This document shows, in pieces, positions 42,913-55,319 of a stretch of DNA of 64,000 bases (the first letter of the stretch is position 1; each line of letters begins with the position of its first letter). The stretch comes from Bacilli bacterium (GTDB lineage: Bacteria > Bacillota_I > Bacilli_A > RF39 > UBA660). The notes under the pieces are model-generated. The model did not search any database, had not been told where the DNA came from, and was given only the letters and a program-made list of their open reading frames with translations. Position numbers and translations under genes: made by a program. The DNA is taken from assembly GCA_016296185.1 (NCBI GenBank), contig JAEDJT010000003.1:1-64000 (forward strand). The letters run 5' to 3'.

Positions 42913-44951
42913 TATTTATTATCTTCTTCGGCTTCTAATTCTTCTTTTTTATTACGCATATCTTCAACTGATTCGTTGATTGCGTCTTCTATAGTTTTCA
43001 TATCATTTGTTATCATGCTATATCCTATAGCAGCTCCATGTTCATATGGTAAATTTTTAAATTCTTTATATAATTTTCTAATGTAACTTACTACTTGTTT
43101 TTCTTGATATCCTACTAAATAAATTAAATATTCATTACCATCTGTTCTCATTATATCTGTATTATCTAATTGTGTTTTTATTAATACATTTGCTGCAGCT
43201 TTAATTTGATTATCACCTTGTTCATAACCTAATGTATCATTAATAGTTTGAACTTGATTTAAATCTATAATTATTGTTGCTTGAGGATAAATAGTATTTT
43301 TATTCCAATTTTGAATGTTTTCATTTAAGTAATTTCTGTTTTTTAATGAAGTTAATTGATCGATATATTTCATCTTATCTTCTTTTTTAATCTTTTTAGA
43401 TATTTTTATTTTCTTAGTAGATTTATATGTTAAATATAATACTATTATAAATACAAGAACTACAATAATTGAATATCTTGCAACTTTTCCTAGTATTGTT
43501 CCAGATTTAATTGTAATTGAATGGTTATATATACCATTAACTCTTAATTGTTCTGGATCTAATGTTTGAATATATTTATTAAATAAAATTGTAAATGTTT
43601 CATTATTTTTAACATAGAAATTATATGTATCAGATAATGTATTTTCGTATCTAACATTATAACTAGATAATATTGATTTATTGTAATAGTTATATGTTTC
43701 TTTATCTAATACAATAATATTATCTTTTTTAGATATTTTTCTTAATTCTTTTTCATTTGAATATGTTTTGATATTTATACCACCAAGTGATGTTAAATAT
43801 TTTTCTAATAAACTATTCTTTAATACATATACTGTTTTATTAGTTAATGATCTAATTGAATTAATTACTAAATCATTGTTTTCTTTACTTGCAATAACAA
43901 AAGTTATATTCATTAATGAGTTTATTTGTGTATAATCTGTATCTAAATTATAGTAATTATAGAATATATCTATTTTATTATTAGCAATAGCTTCAGTGAA
44001 TTTACTGAATGAATTATATTTTGTAAATGTTATTTCTGTACCACTAAATGCTTGGAATTTTGATAGATATTCACTTACAATTCCACCGTATGATCCACTA
44101 ATTAATACTTCATATGGACTATTATTGATAAATCCATAGTTATATGTATTTGATTGAATATTATTAATTTCCTTATCTGAAATTGTTAATGCTTCAACAA
44201 ATGTTTTTAATTCATTAGTATTAAATACTTCTTCTTGTTTTTTCTTTGACCATTTTGAATAGTATTTTTTTAAGATATTACTAAATGTATCGTCATTATT
44301 ATCATATATTATATATTTATTTAAATCATTTACATGATAATCAATAAAATAATTAGCAGTTAAGATTGAAGTAAGGTTTTCTTCTAATGGTATTAATGCA
44401 TATTCTATTTCATTGTTTTCATTTAATTTTTCAAATAAATCTGTAGATGTTTCATAAGGTACTAAAGATACTTTATTAACATCATTTAAATATTTATTAA
44501 TGATTTTTTCATCTCTACTTAGAATACCTATTTTTTTGTTTGCTAAGCTAGATAATGATGTGAAATCAGTTTTTGTTTTACTAATAATTACATAATGTTC
44601 TGTATAGAATAATACGTCATCTTCTGGAACATCATATACTATTTGGAATGATTTATTTCCAACTTCTTCACCATAATTATATGTTATTAAGTTAACATTT
44701 AATTCATATTCTGTTTCTAAATCTTTAATAAAATCATAAAGTAGACCACTACCATTTTTACCAAATACGTCTACGTTATTTAAAACATATACATTTTGAA
44801 CAACATTTTTATTGGCAGTAATCCATTCTTTTTCTTCTACTGTAAGTTTATTTTCATCACTTACAGTTTTATATGTTGCGTATGTTCCACCAATTACAAT
44901 TAATGAAATTAAGAGAACTATTGCTATTACTTTTTTTGTATTCTTTTTCAT
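42912..44951 (-). CDS. membrane sensor: two solute-binding-like domains plus degenerate GGDEF
   Basis: A 679-residue protein with an N-terminal anchor (about 8-27), an extracytoplasmic region long enough for two SBP_bac_3-like domains (about 40-260 and 265-470; segments LANKKIGILSRDEK and LTNKTVYVLKNSLL look like paired domain motifs), a membrane helix (about 491-509) and a GGDEF-type domain (DQLTSLKNRNYL at 531 onward). The signature reads DGNEY at 604-608 instead of GG(D/E)EF, so diguanylate cyclase activity is doubtful. It may be a receptor or pseudo-enzyme. It overlaps the YihY gene and follows a small membrane protein gene by 2 bases. Confidence 0.78.
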   Translation of the reverse strand: MKKNTKKVIAIVLLISLIVIGGTYATYKTVSDENKLTVEEKEWITANKNVVQNVYVLNNVDVFGKNGSGLLYDFIKDLETEYELNVNLITYNYGEEVGNKSFQIVYDVPEDDVLFYTEHYVIISKTKTDFTSLSSLANKKIGILSRDEKIINKYLNDVNKVSLVPYETSTDLFEKLNENNEIEYALIPLEENLTSILTANYFIDYHVNDLNKYIIYDNNDDTFSNILKKYYSKWSKKKQEEVFNTNELKTFVEALTISDKEINNIQSNTYNYGFINNSPYEVLISGSYGGIVSEYLSKFQAFSGTEITFTKYNSFSKFTEAIANNKIDIFYNYYNLDTDYTQINSLMNITFVIASKENNDLVINSIRSLTNKTVYVLKNSLLEKYLTSLGGINIKTYSNEKELRKISKKDNIIVLDKETYNYYNKSILSSYNVRYENTLSDTYNFYVKNNETFTILFNKYIQTLDPEQLRVNGIYNHSITIKSGTILGKVARYSIIVVLVFIIVLYLTYKSTKKIKISKKIKKEDKMKYIDQLTSLKNRNYLNENIQNWNKNTIYPQATIIIDLNQVQTINDTLGYEQGDNQIKAAANVLIKTQLDNTDIMRTDGNEYLIYLVGYQEKQVVSYIRKLYKEFKNLPYEHGAAIGYSMITNDMKTIEDAINESVEDMRNKKEELEAEEDNK

Positions 44952-44953
44952 AA

Positions 44954-45457
44954 TTATTCCTCTACTATAGGTTCTTCAATCACTTGACGATTTAAATTCC
45001 AACTAAATCCTGAACCATGTGAATTATATGATCCTTCAATTAGGAATGAATCATTTGTTTCTGTTGCTGCTTTTGTTAAAGTAAATGCAAAATCATAGAA
45101 TGTAACTTCATCTTCACTAAAGTATTCTAATGATTTTTGAGCAATTCCTTGTGCTTCAACTAGATCAGCTTCTGGAGTACAAACTAATTTAATATAAATT
45201 ATTTTTCCTTGAATAGTAATATTTGCTTGAGAAATAATTCCTTCTTGAACTAATTTGTCTTCAATATCTTTTCTTGTTTCAGAAGAAATTTCACGTTGTT
45301 CTATTCCTTCTAATCTAGCTCCATATTTATCTTTTCCTTTTCCTACATAAAAGCATTGAATTAATACTGTAATAATTAATATAAAACAAACTATTACTAA
45401 TGCCATTAGGATTGTAAAAATACGATGTTCATTATAAAATTTTTTAATTTCTTTCAT
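44954..45457 (-). CDS. membrane-anchored hypothetical protein in the GGDEF operon
   Basis: A 167-residue protein with a cytosolic N terminus, one membrane helix (about 16-36) and an extracytoplasmic domain of about 120 residues with alternating strands and helices (ANITIQGKIIYIKLVC, EVTFYDFAFTL). No family is recognised. It is the first gene of the operon leading into the degenerate-GGDEF sensor (2-base gap), so a sensing or scaffold role beside it is possible. AGGTGA precedes the ATG. Confidence 0.65.
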   Translation of the reverse strand: MKEIKKFYNEHRIFTILMALVIVCFILIITVLIQCFYVGKGKDKYGARLEGIEQREISSETRKDIEDKLVQEGIISQANITIQGKIIYIKLVCTPEADLVEAQGIAQKSLEYFSEDEVTFYDFAFTLTKAATETNDSFLIEGSYNSHGSGFSWNLNRQVIEEPIVEE

Positions 45458-45590
45458 CCTTTTTCACCTCTTAAAATGTAATTAAATTATACTACATTAT
45501 AGTCTTTTAAGCAATAATCTAGAATATTCTATCTTGACTATTTAATATGTTTATTCTATTATAAATTTCAACTATGAAAGGGGTATTTTT

Positions 45591-48650
<3,060 letters not shown>

Positions 48651-48653
48651 CTA

Positions 48654-49547
48654 TTAATTCCATAAGTTATTTGGATATTCTCCACTTTCAACTAAATTTT
48701 TGAAAGCTCTTTTTACACTATCTGTATCTTCTTTATAAGTTACACCATACCATACAGCACTTGTATCTAATACATTTACTTTAGCATATCCTTCTTCATT
48801 AGCTTCACTTAATACTTCAGGGATTAAGAATTCGCATTTTGATAAATCTTCTTCATTTTCTTTAAAGAATACATTCATTTTTTCTTCTAAATATTTAAAG
48901 ATTGAAGGATCAAATGCTAACATATTCATTGATACTAATGTATCTGAAGAAATTTCGAATGCTGGTTCTCCACTTAATGGAGTAGCAATAATTTTATCTC
49001 CTTGTCTTTCTATTGAACTTTCAGTAATTTTTGTTAATAGTCCATCTTCAAATGATAAAACTCCTCTTTTAACTGAACCATTTTCTGTCATTGTATTTGC
49101 AACTTTATATCCAATTGTTGCATATTCATTATTATTTGATTCTTTCAAGAATTTTGCTGCAACTTCAAATGCGTCTCTTCCATAGAAGTCATCTGAATTA
49201 ATAACAATAAATTTTTCAGTTACTGCATCTTTTGCACAATAAATTGCTTGTGCTGTTCCCCAAGGTTTTACTCTATCTTCAGGGATTGTAACAAAACTTG
49301 GTATATTGTCCGCTTTTTGGAATACATAATCTACTGCGATATGTGGTTCTACTCTTGAACCTATTGTTTCTTTAAAAATATCATAGTTTTCTTCTTTAAT
49401 AATGAAAATTATTTTTGAAAATCCAGCTTTAATTGCATCATAAACTGAATAATCAATGATAAATTCATCGTTTGGTCCCATTGGAGCTATTTGTTTTAGT
49501 CCTCCAAATCTACTGCCCATTCCTGCAGCCATAATTACTAATTGCAT
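48654..49547 (-). CDS. nucleotidyltransferase-family (sugar-1-phosphate) protein
   Basis: A 297-residue Rossmann-like nucleotidyltransferase with the substrate loop MAAGMGSRFGGLKQ, the KPWGTAQAI region and the metal-binding NSDDFYG. It is related to enzymes activating sugar phosphates or MurNAc/choline phosphates with NTPs; the sugar is not evident. It is inserted between pcrA and ligA, 12 bases before ligA and 24 after pcrA, and is probably co-transcribed with them. AGAAGGAAAG precedes the ATG. Confidence 0.82.
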   Translation of the reverse strand: MQLVIMAAGMGSRFGGLKQIAPMGPNDEFIIDYSVYDAIKAGFSKIIFIIKEENYDIFKETIGSRVEPHIAVDYVFQKADNIPSFVTIPEDRVKPWGTAQAIYCAKDAVTEKFIVINSDDFYGRDAFEVAAKFLKESNNNEYATIGYKVANTMTENGSVKRGVLSFEDGLLTKITESSIERQGDKIIATPLSGEPAFEISSDTLVSMNMLAFDPSIFKYLEEKMNVFFKENEEDLSKCEFLIPEVLSEANEEGYAKVNVLDTSAVWYGVTYKEDTDSVKRAFKNLVESGEYPNNLWN

Positions 49548-49571
49548 AAATCTTTCCTTCTTTCTATCTAT

Positions 49572-51659
49572 TTATATCTTTTTTATGCTTTTATGTGTTT
49601 TCATTAATTTTTTTATGCCAAAATTCTTTGCAAATGCTACTGTTATAAAATCACCTTTTACTTCTACAATAACTCCTCTACCATATACTAAGTGCATTAT
49701 AACGTCACCTGCTTGGAATTCAACATCTTCTTTATCGTTATATAATTCTTCTTTATTAATTTTTTCTTCTTCAAACATATTATTGTTTTTAACATCTAGC
49801 AATTCGCTATCTATTTCTTTTATAAATCTACTTGGTGGATTTATAACATCTTTACCATATAACATTCTTCTTTTAGCATTTGAAATATATAATTTTTCTC
49901 TTGCTCGAGTTATACCTACATAACATAATCTTCTTTCTTCTTCTAATCCTTCTTCTTCTAAAAATGAATTTTGATGTGGGAAGATTCCATCTTCCATACC
50001 AATTAGGAATACTACTTTAAACTCTAATCCTTTAGCACTATGAATTGTCATTAATGTAACTACATTTTCATCATCTTTATGTTCTGTTACGTCAGCTATT
50101 AAACTTATTTCTTCTAAGAAATCAGCTAATGATTCAGAACCTGTTCTATCTTCAAATGTTTGTGTAATAGATTTAAATTCTTCTAAGTTATCTAATCTTA
50201 GTTCATTTTCAAGTGATTTATCTGCTTCAAGTTCAGCTCTCATTCCAGATTTATCTAGTATTAATTCAATTAATTCTGTTAATGATAAATTATCACTTTC
50301 TTGAGTTAAATCTCTTATTAATTCTTTAAATGCTAATTCTTTACCTTTAGATATTGTTTGAAATATAGATGTATTTTGTTCTTTTGCTTCTATTTCTAGT
50401 TTAGCTATTGTTGCATCTCCAATTCCTCTTTTTGGTACGTTTATTACTCTTCTTAATGAAATTTCATCATCATTATTAAGTATTAATCTTAAATAACATA
50501 TTAAGTCTTTAATTTCTTTTCTAGAGTAGAAATAATAACTACCTACTACTTTATATGGTTCTCCTGATTTTAAGAACATTTCTTCTACAAGTCTGGCTTG
50601 TGCATTAGTTCTGTATAGAACACCAAAATCTTTACTTTGATATCCTTGTTCTTTTAATTTTTTTATTTCATCTAATACTAATTGTATTTCATGTTTTCCA
50701 TCGTATGCTCTTAGATATGATACTTTTGTACCATCTCCATTATTGCTCCATAAGTTTTTTTCTTTTCGTTCTTTATTATTTTTTATTACTGAGTTTGCAG
50801 TATCTAATATATATCTTGTTGAACGATAGTTTTCTTCTAATGGAATTACTTTTGCATCTTTATAATCTTTTTCAAAGTTTAATATGTTTCTAAAATTAGC
50901 TCCTCTAAACATATATATTGATTGATCTGGATCTCCAACTATAAATATATTTTTATTCTTTTTAGCTAATAATTTTGATAGTTTATATTGTACTTCATTT
51001 GTGTCTTGATACTCGTCTATTAGTATATATTTAAATTTATCTTGATATGATTCTAGTATATCTTTATTTTCAGTAAAAAGTTTTACTGGTAGTCTTAATA
51101 AGTCATCAAAGTCTACAGAATTATTTTTTCTTAGTACATCTTGATATTCATAATATACTGCTTTTGCAACCTTATCTTGAGGTTGAATAAATAATCTTTC
51201 TATTTCATCTTGTGTTAACATATCGTTCTTTATTGAACTTATTTTATTTCTTATATATGATGGTTGATTCATTTTTGGATCATAACCATTATCTTTTAAT
51301 ATTTTTTTTATAATTGATAATACATCATCACTATCTACAATAGAAAAAGTTCTATCAAGTCCTAGTACGCTAGCGTTTTCCCTTATTATTCTTACTCCCA
51401 AAGAGTGAAATGTTCCAACAAATGCATTATTGTTTGGTACTATTTTTTCAAGTCTTTCTCTCATTTCTTTAGCTGCTTTATTTGTAAATGTAATAGCCAA
51501 TATATTATAGGAGGGTATTCCTTGGTCTATTAAATTTGCTATTCTAGTTGTTAAAACTTTTGTTTTACCTGAACCAGCTCCAGCTATTACTAAACAAGGT
51601 CCATCAACATGCATTACTGCTTCTCTTTGTTTGTCATTTAATCCGTCTAAATAATTCAT
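49572..51659 (-). CDS. pcrA: UvrD/PcrA-type DNA helicase
   Basis: A 695-residue superfamily 1A 3'-5' helicase. The N-terminal Q-motif LNDKQREAV is followed by Walker A GAGSGKT, motif II DEYQDTN, GDPDQSIYMFRGA, LEENYRST, VVFLIGMEDGIFPH and EERRLCYVGITRA; the C-terminal Tudor-like segment reads DVIMHLVYGRGVIVEVKG. It unwinds DNA in repair and displaces RecA. Start at the ATG 51659 after AAAGGA; five codons upstream another ATG is less well placed. TGGTATAAT near 51682-51690 is the promoter. Confidence 0.95.
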   Translation of the reverse strand: MNYLDGLNDKQREAVMHVDGPCLVIAGAGSGKTKVLTTRIANLIDQGIPSYNILAITFTNKAAKEMRERLEKIVPNNNAFVGTFHSLGVRIIRENASVLGLDRTFSIVDSDDVLSIIKKILKDNGYDPKMNQPSYIRNKISSIKNDMLTQDEIERLFIQPQDKVAKAVYYEYQDVLRKNNSVDFDDLLRLPVKLFTENKDILESYQDKFKYILIDEYQDTNEVQYKLSKLLAKKNKNIFIVGDPDQSIYMFRGANFRNILNFEKDYKDAKVIPLEENYRSTRYILDTANSVIKNNKERKEKNLWSNNGDGTKVSYLRAYDGKHEIQLVLDEIKKLKEQGYQSKDFGVLYRTNAQARLVEEMFLKSGEPYKVVGSYYFYSRKEIKDLICYLRLILNNDDEISLRRVINVPKRGIGDATIAKLEIEAKEQNTSIFQTISKGKELAFKELIRDLTQESDNLSLTELIELILDKSGMRAELEADKSLENELRLDNLEEFKSITQTFEDRTGSESLADFLEEISLIADVTEHKDDENVVTLMTIHSAKGLEFKVVFLIGMEDGIFPHQNSFLEEEGLEEERRLCYVGITRAREKLYISNAKRRMLYGKDVINPPSRFIKEIDSELLDVKNNNMFEEEKINKEELYNDKEDVEFQAGDVIMHLVYGRGVIVEVKGDFITVAFAKNFGIKKLMKTHKSIKKI

Positions 51660-51681
51660 GTTTAATCCTTTCATATATAAA

Positions 51682-51690
51682 ATTATACCA
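51682..51690 (-). promoter_or_regulatory. extended -10 promoter of the pcrA operon
   Basis: TGGTATAAT on the minus strand, about 22 bases before the ATG, just after a terminator. Confidence 0.55.
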
Positions 51691-51699
51691 TATATGTAA

Positions 51700-51727
51700 T
51701 AAAAAAAGAGTAGTTTCTCTACCCTTT
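51700..51727 (-). terminator. terminator of the coiled-coil protein operon
   Basis: On the minus strand AAGGGTAG pairs with CTACTCTT (one G-U pair) around a short loop, followed by seven T. Confidence 0.7.
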
Positions 51728-52015
51728 TTATAAATATTCCATTATAGCTACATTCTTTTCTAGTTTAACAACTAGGTCTTCTCTATCATATTTTGAGAAG
51801 ATTTCATCGAATTCTTCATTATCCATTAAAAACATATTATAGAATTTAACAAATGCTACTTGATAATTAGATATTCCTAATTCTTTCATATATTTAACAT
51901 TTTTAATTACTATTTCTTTTTTTGCTTCTAATGTTTCTAATGCTTTTTTAGGTAAGCTTTCATTTATTATATTTATTGTATTTTGATCAAATCCTAAATC
52001 TTTTAAATAATTCAT
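51728..52015 (-). CDS. small all-helical protein
   Basis: A 95-residue soluble protein with two copies of a loose helical unit: YLKDLGFDQNTINIINESL near the start and YMKELGISNYQVAFVKFYNM in the middle, each followed by more helix. The pattern LxxLGixxxxI recalls mTERF-like helical repeats, but this is by eye only and may be convergence. A strong AGGAGG overlaps the stop codon of the upstream 729-residue gene (TAGGAGG), so the pair is translationally linked. The function is unknown. Confidence 0.62.
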   Translation of the reverse strand: MNYLKDLGFDQNTINIINESLPKKALETLEAKKEIVIKNVKYMKELGISNYQVAFVKFYNMFLMDNEEFDEIFSKYDREDLVVKLEKNVAIMEYL

Positions 52016-52027
52016 AATTTAAGCCTC

Positions 52028-54217
52028 CTATCCTATAAATCCTATATAATCATTTACGATATCTTTAACATCATTTTCAGGTAATCTTAAATTGTATAAT
52101 GCTGCAATTAATAAGATATTTTTTTCTAATCCTTCTAATGATTCACCATCTTTAGCTAATACATCAATAATATATTTCGCATTTCTTTCAATTTTATTTT
52201 TTGAAATTAATTCATCATGAATCTTATATATATTACCACTTACTTGTTCAGCTTTTAATGTGTTAATAACATCATCTTTAAGTCTATTATATTTATCATT
52301 TGAAGTTGGATCTAAATTAATTTCTTCATAATTTTCTTTATTATATACTTCATCTAATGATGTTATTATTTTCTTAGTTAAATCATTATTCATTGCTTCA
52401 ATAATTGCATCATTGTTAGATTTTAAAGATGTTAGATCTTTTAATTCAGCTGTTTTAAATAATTTTCTGAATTCTTCATAATCATAAATGTATTTGTAGA
52501 ATGTATTTTGATTATCTTCATCTATAACTGGAATGTTATTTTCTTTACAATAGTTAATAACTTTTAATACTGTTTCAACATTTTTTCCTAATACTTCTGG
52601 ATTAGATTCAATTAATCTTTCTAAATCATTTTCTAATAATTGATCTATTTCTGTACTTAATTCAACAGGACTATTCCATAATGTATCTACTGCATATTTT
52701 CCATTTTTTCTTACTATTTTAATTAAGTAATTCTTTAAAATTTCAGTATTAGCATCTATATAGTCTGTTGTTGATAATAATTCTTTATAGATTTTAGATT
52801 CTTTTTCATCTAATTCAATTCCAGCTTTATTTAATTTATCAATATTTTCATAGTATTTTGCAATATCTAATTCTAATAAATTAATGTTATTATCTTTTAT
52901 TTCTACATTATTAGTTTTAAGTGATTCAAATTTATTTTTTAATGATTCTACACTGTATTTAATATTTCCTGCTAAGAATTCTTTTTTGATGGTTTTATCT
53001 GTAATTCCTTTGCTTCTTAGGAATGTTATTTTATTTCCTAATTCTTCATCTGCTAAATACATATAGTTGTCAAATCTAATTGGCTCATCTTCTTTAGCAA
53101 AATCTATACTTCTTAAGTGTTCATCATTTTTTCTAATTATACTTTCATCTGTATTAGATAAAATTTCTTTTGTTTTATCATCTAATTTAGATTCATCAAT
53201 ATTTAATTCTGATAATAATTTTGATAATTCACTTTCTTCAGGTTGTTGTACTTCTTCTGGTTCATTTACTTCTTCAATAATATTTTTATCTTCGAATGGA
53301 TTCATTTCACTTTCTTCTGGTTCTTCATTATAAAGTGTAATGATGTCTTCTTCTTTTTCTTCTATTATTGGAGCTATTTCTTCTTCCTCTTCTTCGATGA
53401 TAGCTGGTTCTTCAGTTTCTTCTACTTCTTCAATAATATTATTTTCTTCTGTTTCTTCAACTGTTTCTTCTACTTCTTCAGTAGGTTCTTCTGCTTCTTC
53501 ATCTTCTTCGATAACGATATCTTTGGCGAAAATATTATTTTCTCCTCTATCAAAAACAGGGATGAATTTATCTTCCCTGTCTTTATATTCATTAACATAT
53601 TCTGATAATCCTTTTTCAGGGAATAGGATTAAGAATTCTAATTCAGATGTTTCATCATCATTGAATACACCTAGTTCAGTTAATAATTTTTTAATGTAAC
53701 CCCTATTGTATGAATCATTTTCATTTACTAGAATATCATCTAATAAATTATTTAATTTCACTTTAACGTTTTCAGCATTTTGTAGTTTTTCTTCTTCTTC
53801 TTTTTTATTCTCATTTAGTTTTTCAATTTCAACTTTTTTATCTTCGATAATTTTTTCAGTATCGCTGATTTTTTCGTTTAATTGATTTTCATGTCTAGGT
53901 TTTTCATCTTGTAGTTTTTGTACTAAAGATCCTAATTCAATATTTACATCAACTGCATTTAATGCTTCAAAACTATCGTTATCGTATTTACTGAAAGCTT
54001 CAAGAAAACTAGTGGCCTGTTTAGTAAATGTGTTTAATTCGCTTTCTAAATCAGTTTTTATTCCTTCTTGTTCCCTTTTTACTCTTTCAGTTTCATCTGT
54101 TGAAGAAATGATATCGTCTATTCTAGTTTGAATACTAGTTGTAACAATACTTTCATCTCCACGAAGATTATATAACCTGTCTAATAATCGTAATTTTTCT
54201 TGTGTTAAATCGGCCAC
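52028..54217 (-). CDS. large acidic coiled-coil protein, unknown
   Basis: A 729-residue soluble protein that I do not recognise. Residues 1-105 are helical, about 107-165 form a strong coiled coil (EKIIEDKKVEIEKLNENKKEEEE lies within it), 175-225 a small domain, and 236-332 an extremely Glu-rich linker with PEE/VEET repeats. 333-729 is a long helical region with units such as FLRSKGITDKTIKKEF that resemble the small downstream partner. No enzyme motif is visible, so a structural or adaptor role is likely. The start is GTG at 54217 after GAGGTG; TGCTATAAT at 54245-54253 is the promoter. Confidence 0.7.
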   Translation of the reverse strand: MADLTQEKLRLLDRLYNLRGDESIVTTSIQTRIDDIISSTDETERVKREQEGIKTDLESELNTFTKQATSFLEAFSKYDNDSFEALNAVDVNIELGSLVQKLQDEKPRHENQLNEKISDTEKIIEDKKVEIEKLNENKKEEEEKLQNAENVKVKLNNLLDDILVNENDSYNRGYIKKLLTELGVFNDDETSELEFLILFPEKGLSEYVNEYKDREDKFIPVFDRGENNIFAKDIVIEEDEEAEEPTEEVEETVEETEENNIIEEVEETEEPAIIEEEEEEIAPIIEEKEEDIITLYNEEPEESEMNPFEDKNIIEEVNEPEEVQQPEESELSKLLSELNIDESKLDDKTKEILSNTDESIIRKNDEHLRSIDFAKEDEPIRFDNYMYLADEELGNKITFLRSKGITDKTIKKEFLAGNIKYSVESLKNKFESLKTNNVEIKDNNINLLELDIAKYYENIDKLNKAGIELDEKESKIYKELLSTTDYIDANTEILKNYLIKIVRKNGKYAVDTLWNSPVELSTEIDQLLENDLERLIESNPEVLGKNVETVLKVINYCKENNIPVIDEDNQNTFYKYIYDYEEFRKLFKTAELKDLTSLKSNNDAIIEAMNNDLTKKIITSLDEVYNKENYEEINLDPTSNDKYNRLKDDVINTLKAEQVSGNIYKIHDELISKNKIERNAKYIIDVLAKDGESLEGLEKNILLIAALYNLRLPENDVKDIVNDYIGFIG

Positions 54218-54244
54218 AATACACACCTCGCTTATTATGTAGTT

Positions 54245-54253
54245 ATTATAGCA
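54245..54253 (-). promoter_or_regulatory. extended -10 promoter of the coiled-coil protein gene
   Basis: TGCTATAAT on the minus strand. Confidence 0.5.
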
Positions 54254-54347
54254 AATAATCATTGATAAGTAAATGCTTTTTGTTGTGTTTTATAACTACA
54301 CATTTGAACTTTTTTTGAATATACTACATTGAAAGTGGAGGGTTAAA

Positions 54348-55319
54348 ATGAAAAAATTTATAATTATATTTATTAGTTTATTCTTAGTTGTTTTTTCTAT
54401 ATTATATAGTACTTTTTTTACTAAAAAAGATACTATTAAAGTTGCTGAAGTTACTCATTCTCTTTTCTATACACCTTTTTATGTTGCAATAGAGAATGGT
54501 TATTTTAAAGATGAAGGCTTAAATATAGAATTAATACTAACAAGTGGAGCTGATAAAGTTGCTAGTTCTGTTTTATCTAATGATGTTCAAATTGGTTTTG
54601 CAGGTCCAGAAGCTACTATTTATGTATATAAAAATAATGAAAAAGATTACTTAGTTACCTTTGCTGGTTTAACTAAAAAAGATGGTCAATTTATTGTTTC
54701 TAGAAATAATATTAGTAATTTTAATATTGAAGATTTATATGGCAAAAAGGTATTAGCTGGTAGAGCTGGTGGAATGCCTGTTTTAAATTTCCTTAATGGT
54801 ATAAAAAAATTAAATGGTGATTCAAGTAAGATAGATATTGATACAAGTATTGATTTTAGTAGTCTTACTGGTACTTTTATATCAGGTTATGGAGATTACG
54901 TTAATTTATTTGAACCTAATGCAACAAAGTTAGAAAAACTAGGTTTAGGTCATGTAGTTGCTAGTATTGGTGAATATAGTGGTGATTTACCTTATACTGC
55001 ATTCTTTAGTAGAAAAAGTTATATAAATAATAATAAAGATACTATTGAAAGATTTAATAAAGCTTTAAATAGAGGTTTATTATATGTACAACAACATGAT
55101 GAAAATGATATTGCAAAAGTTGTATTAAATCAATTTAGTGATACTTCATTAGATGATATTAAAACTATTGTTAAAAGGTATAAAGATAATGATACTTGGT
55201 TTAATAATACTACTATAGAAGAAAAATATTTTAATAATTTAGAAAATATAATGATTGATAATAATCTTCTTGATAAATATGTACCATTTAATAATTTAGT
55301 AATTAACTTAAATGAATAA
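54348..55319 (+). CDS. NMT1/SsuA-type solute-binding protein
   Basis: A 323-residue extracytoplasmic binding protein with an N-terminal signal-anchor (about 4-24). There is no lipobox Cys, so it is probably tethered by its helix. The NMT1/THI5-like pattern is visible: SLFYTPFYVAIENGYFKDEGLNIEL at about 38-62, NDVQIGFAGPEATIYV and GKKVLAGRAGGMPVLNF. Such proteins deliver pyrimidine thiamin precursors, sulfonates or riboflavin-like ligands. No TPP or FMN riboswitch was seen in the 85-base leader, so the ligand is open. GGAGGG precedes the ATG; the ATPase gene overlaps by 8 bases. Confidence 0.85.
   Translation: MKKFIIIFISLFLVVFSILYSTFFTKKDTIKVAEVTHSLFYTPFYVAIENGYFKDEGLNIELILTSGADKVASSVLSNDVQIGFAGPEATIYVYKNNEKDYLVTFAGLTKKDGQFIVSRNNISNFNIEDLYGKKVLAGRAGGMPVLNFLNGIKKLNGDSSKIDIDTSIDFSSLTGTFISGYGDYVNLFEPNATKLEKLGLGHVVASIGEYSGDLPYTAFFSRKSYINNNKDTIERFNKALNRGLLYVQQHDENDIAKVVLNQFSDTSLDDIKTIVKRYKDNDTWFNNTTIEEKYFNNLENIMIDNNLLDKYVPFNNLVINLNE

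Noticed and set aside
53243..53605. Long Phe- and Ser-rich plus-strand frames opposite the coiled-coil protein
   Set aside because: They are the antisense of the Glu-rich GAA repeat stretch and have no initiation signals.
54263..54347. A possible TPP or FMN riboswitch before the NMT1-type importer operon
   Set aside because: The leader is only 85 bases and shows none of the conserved riboswitch elements.
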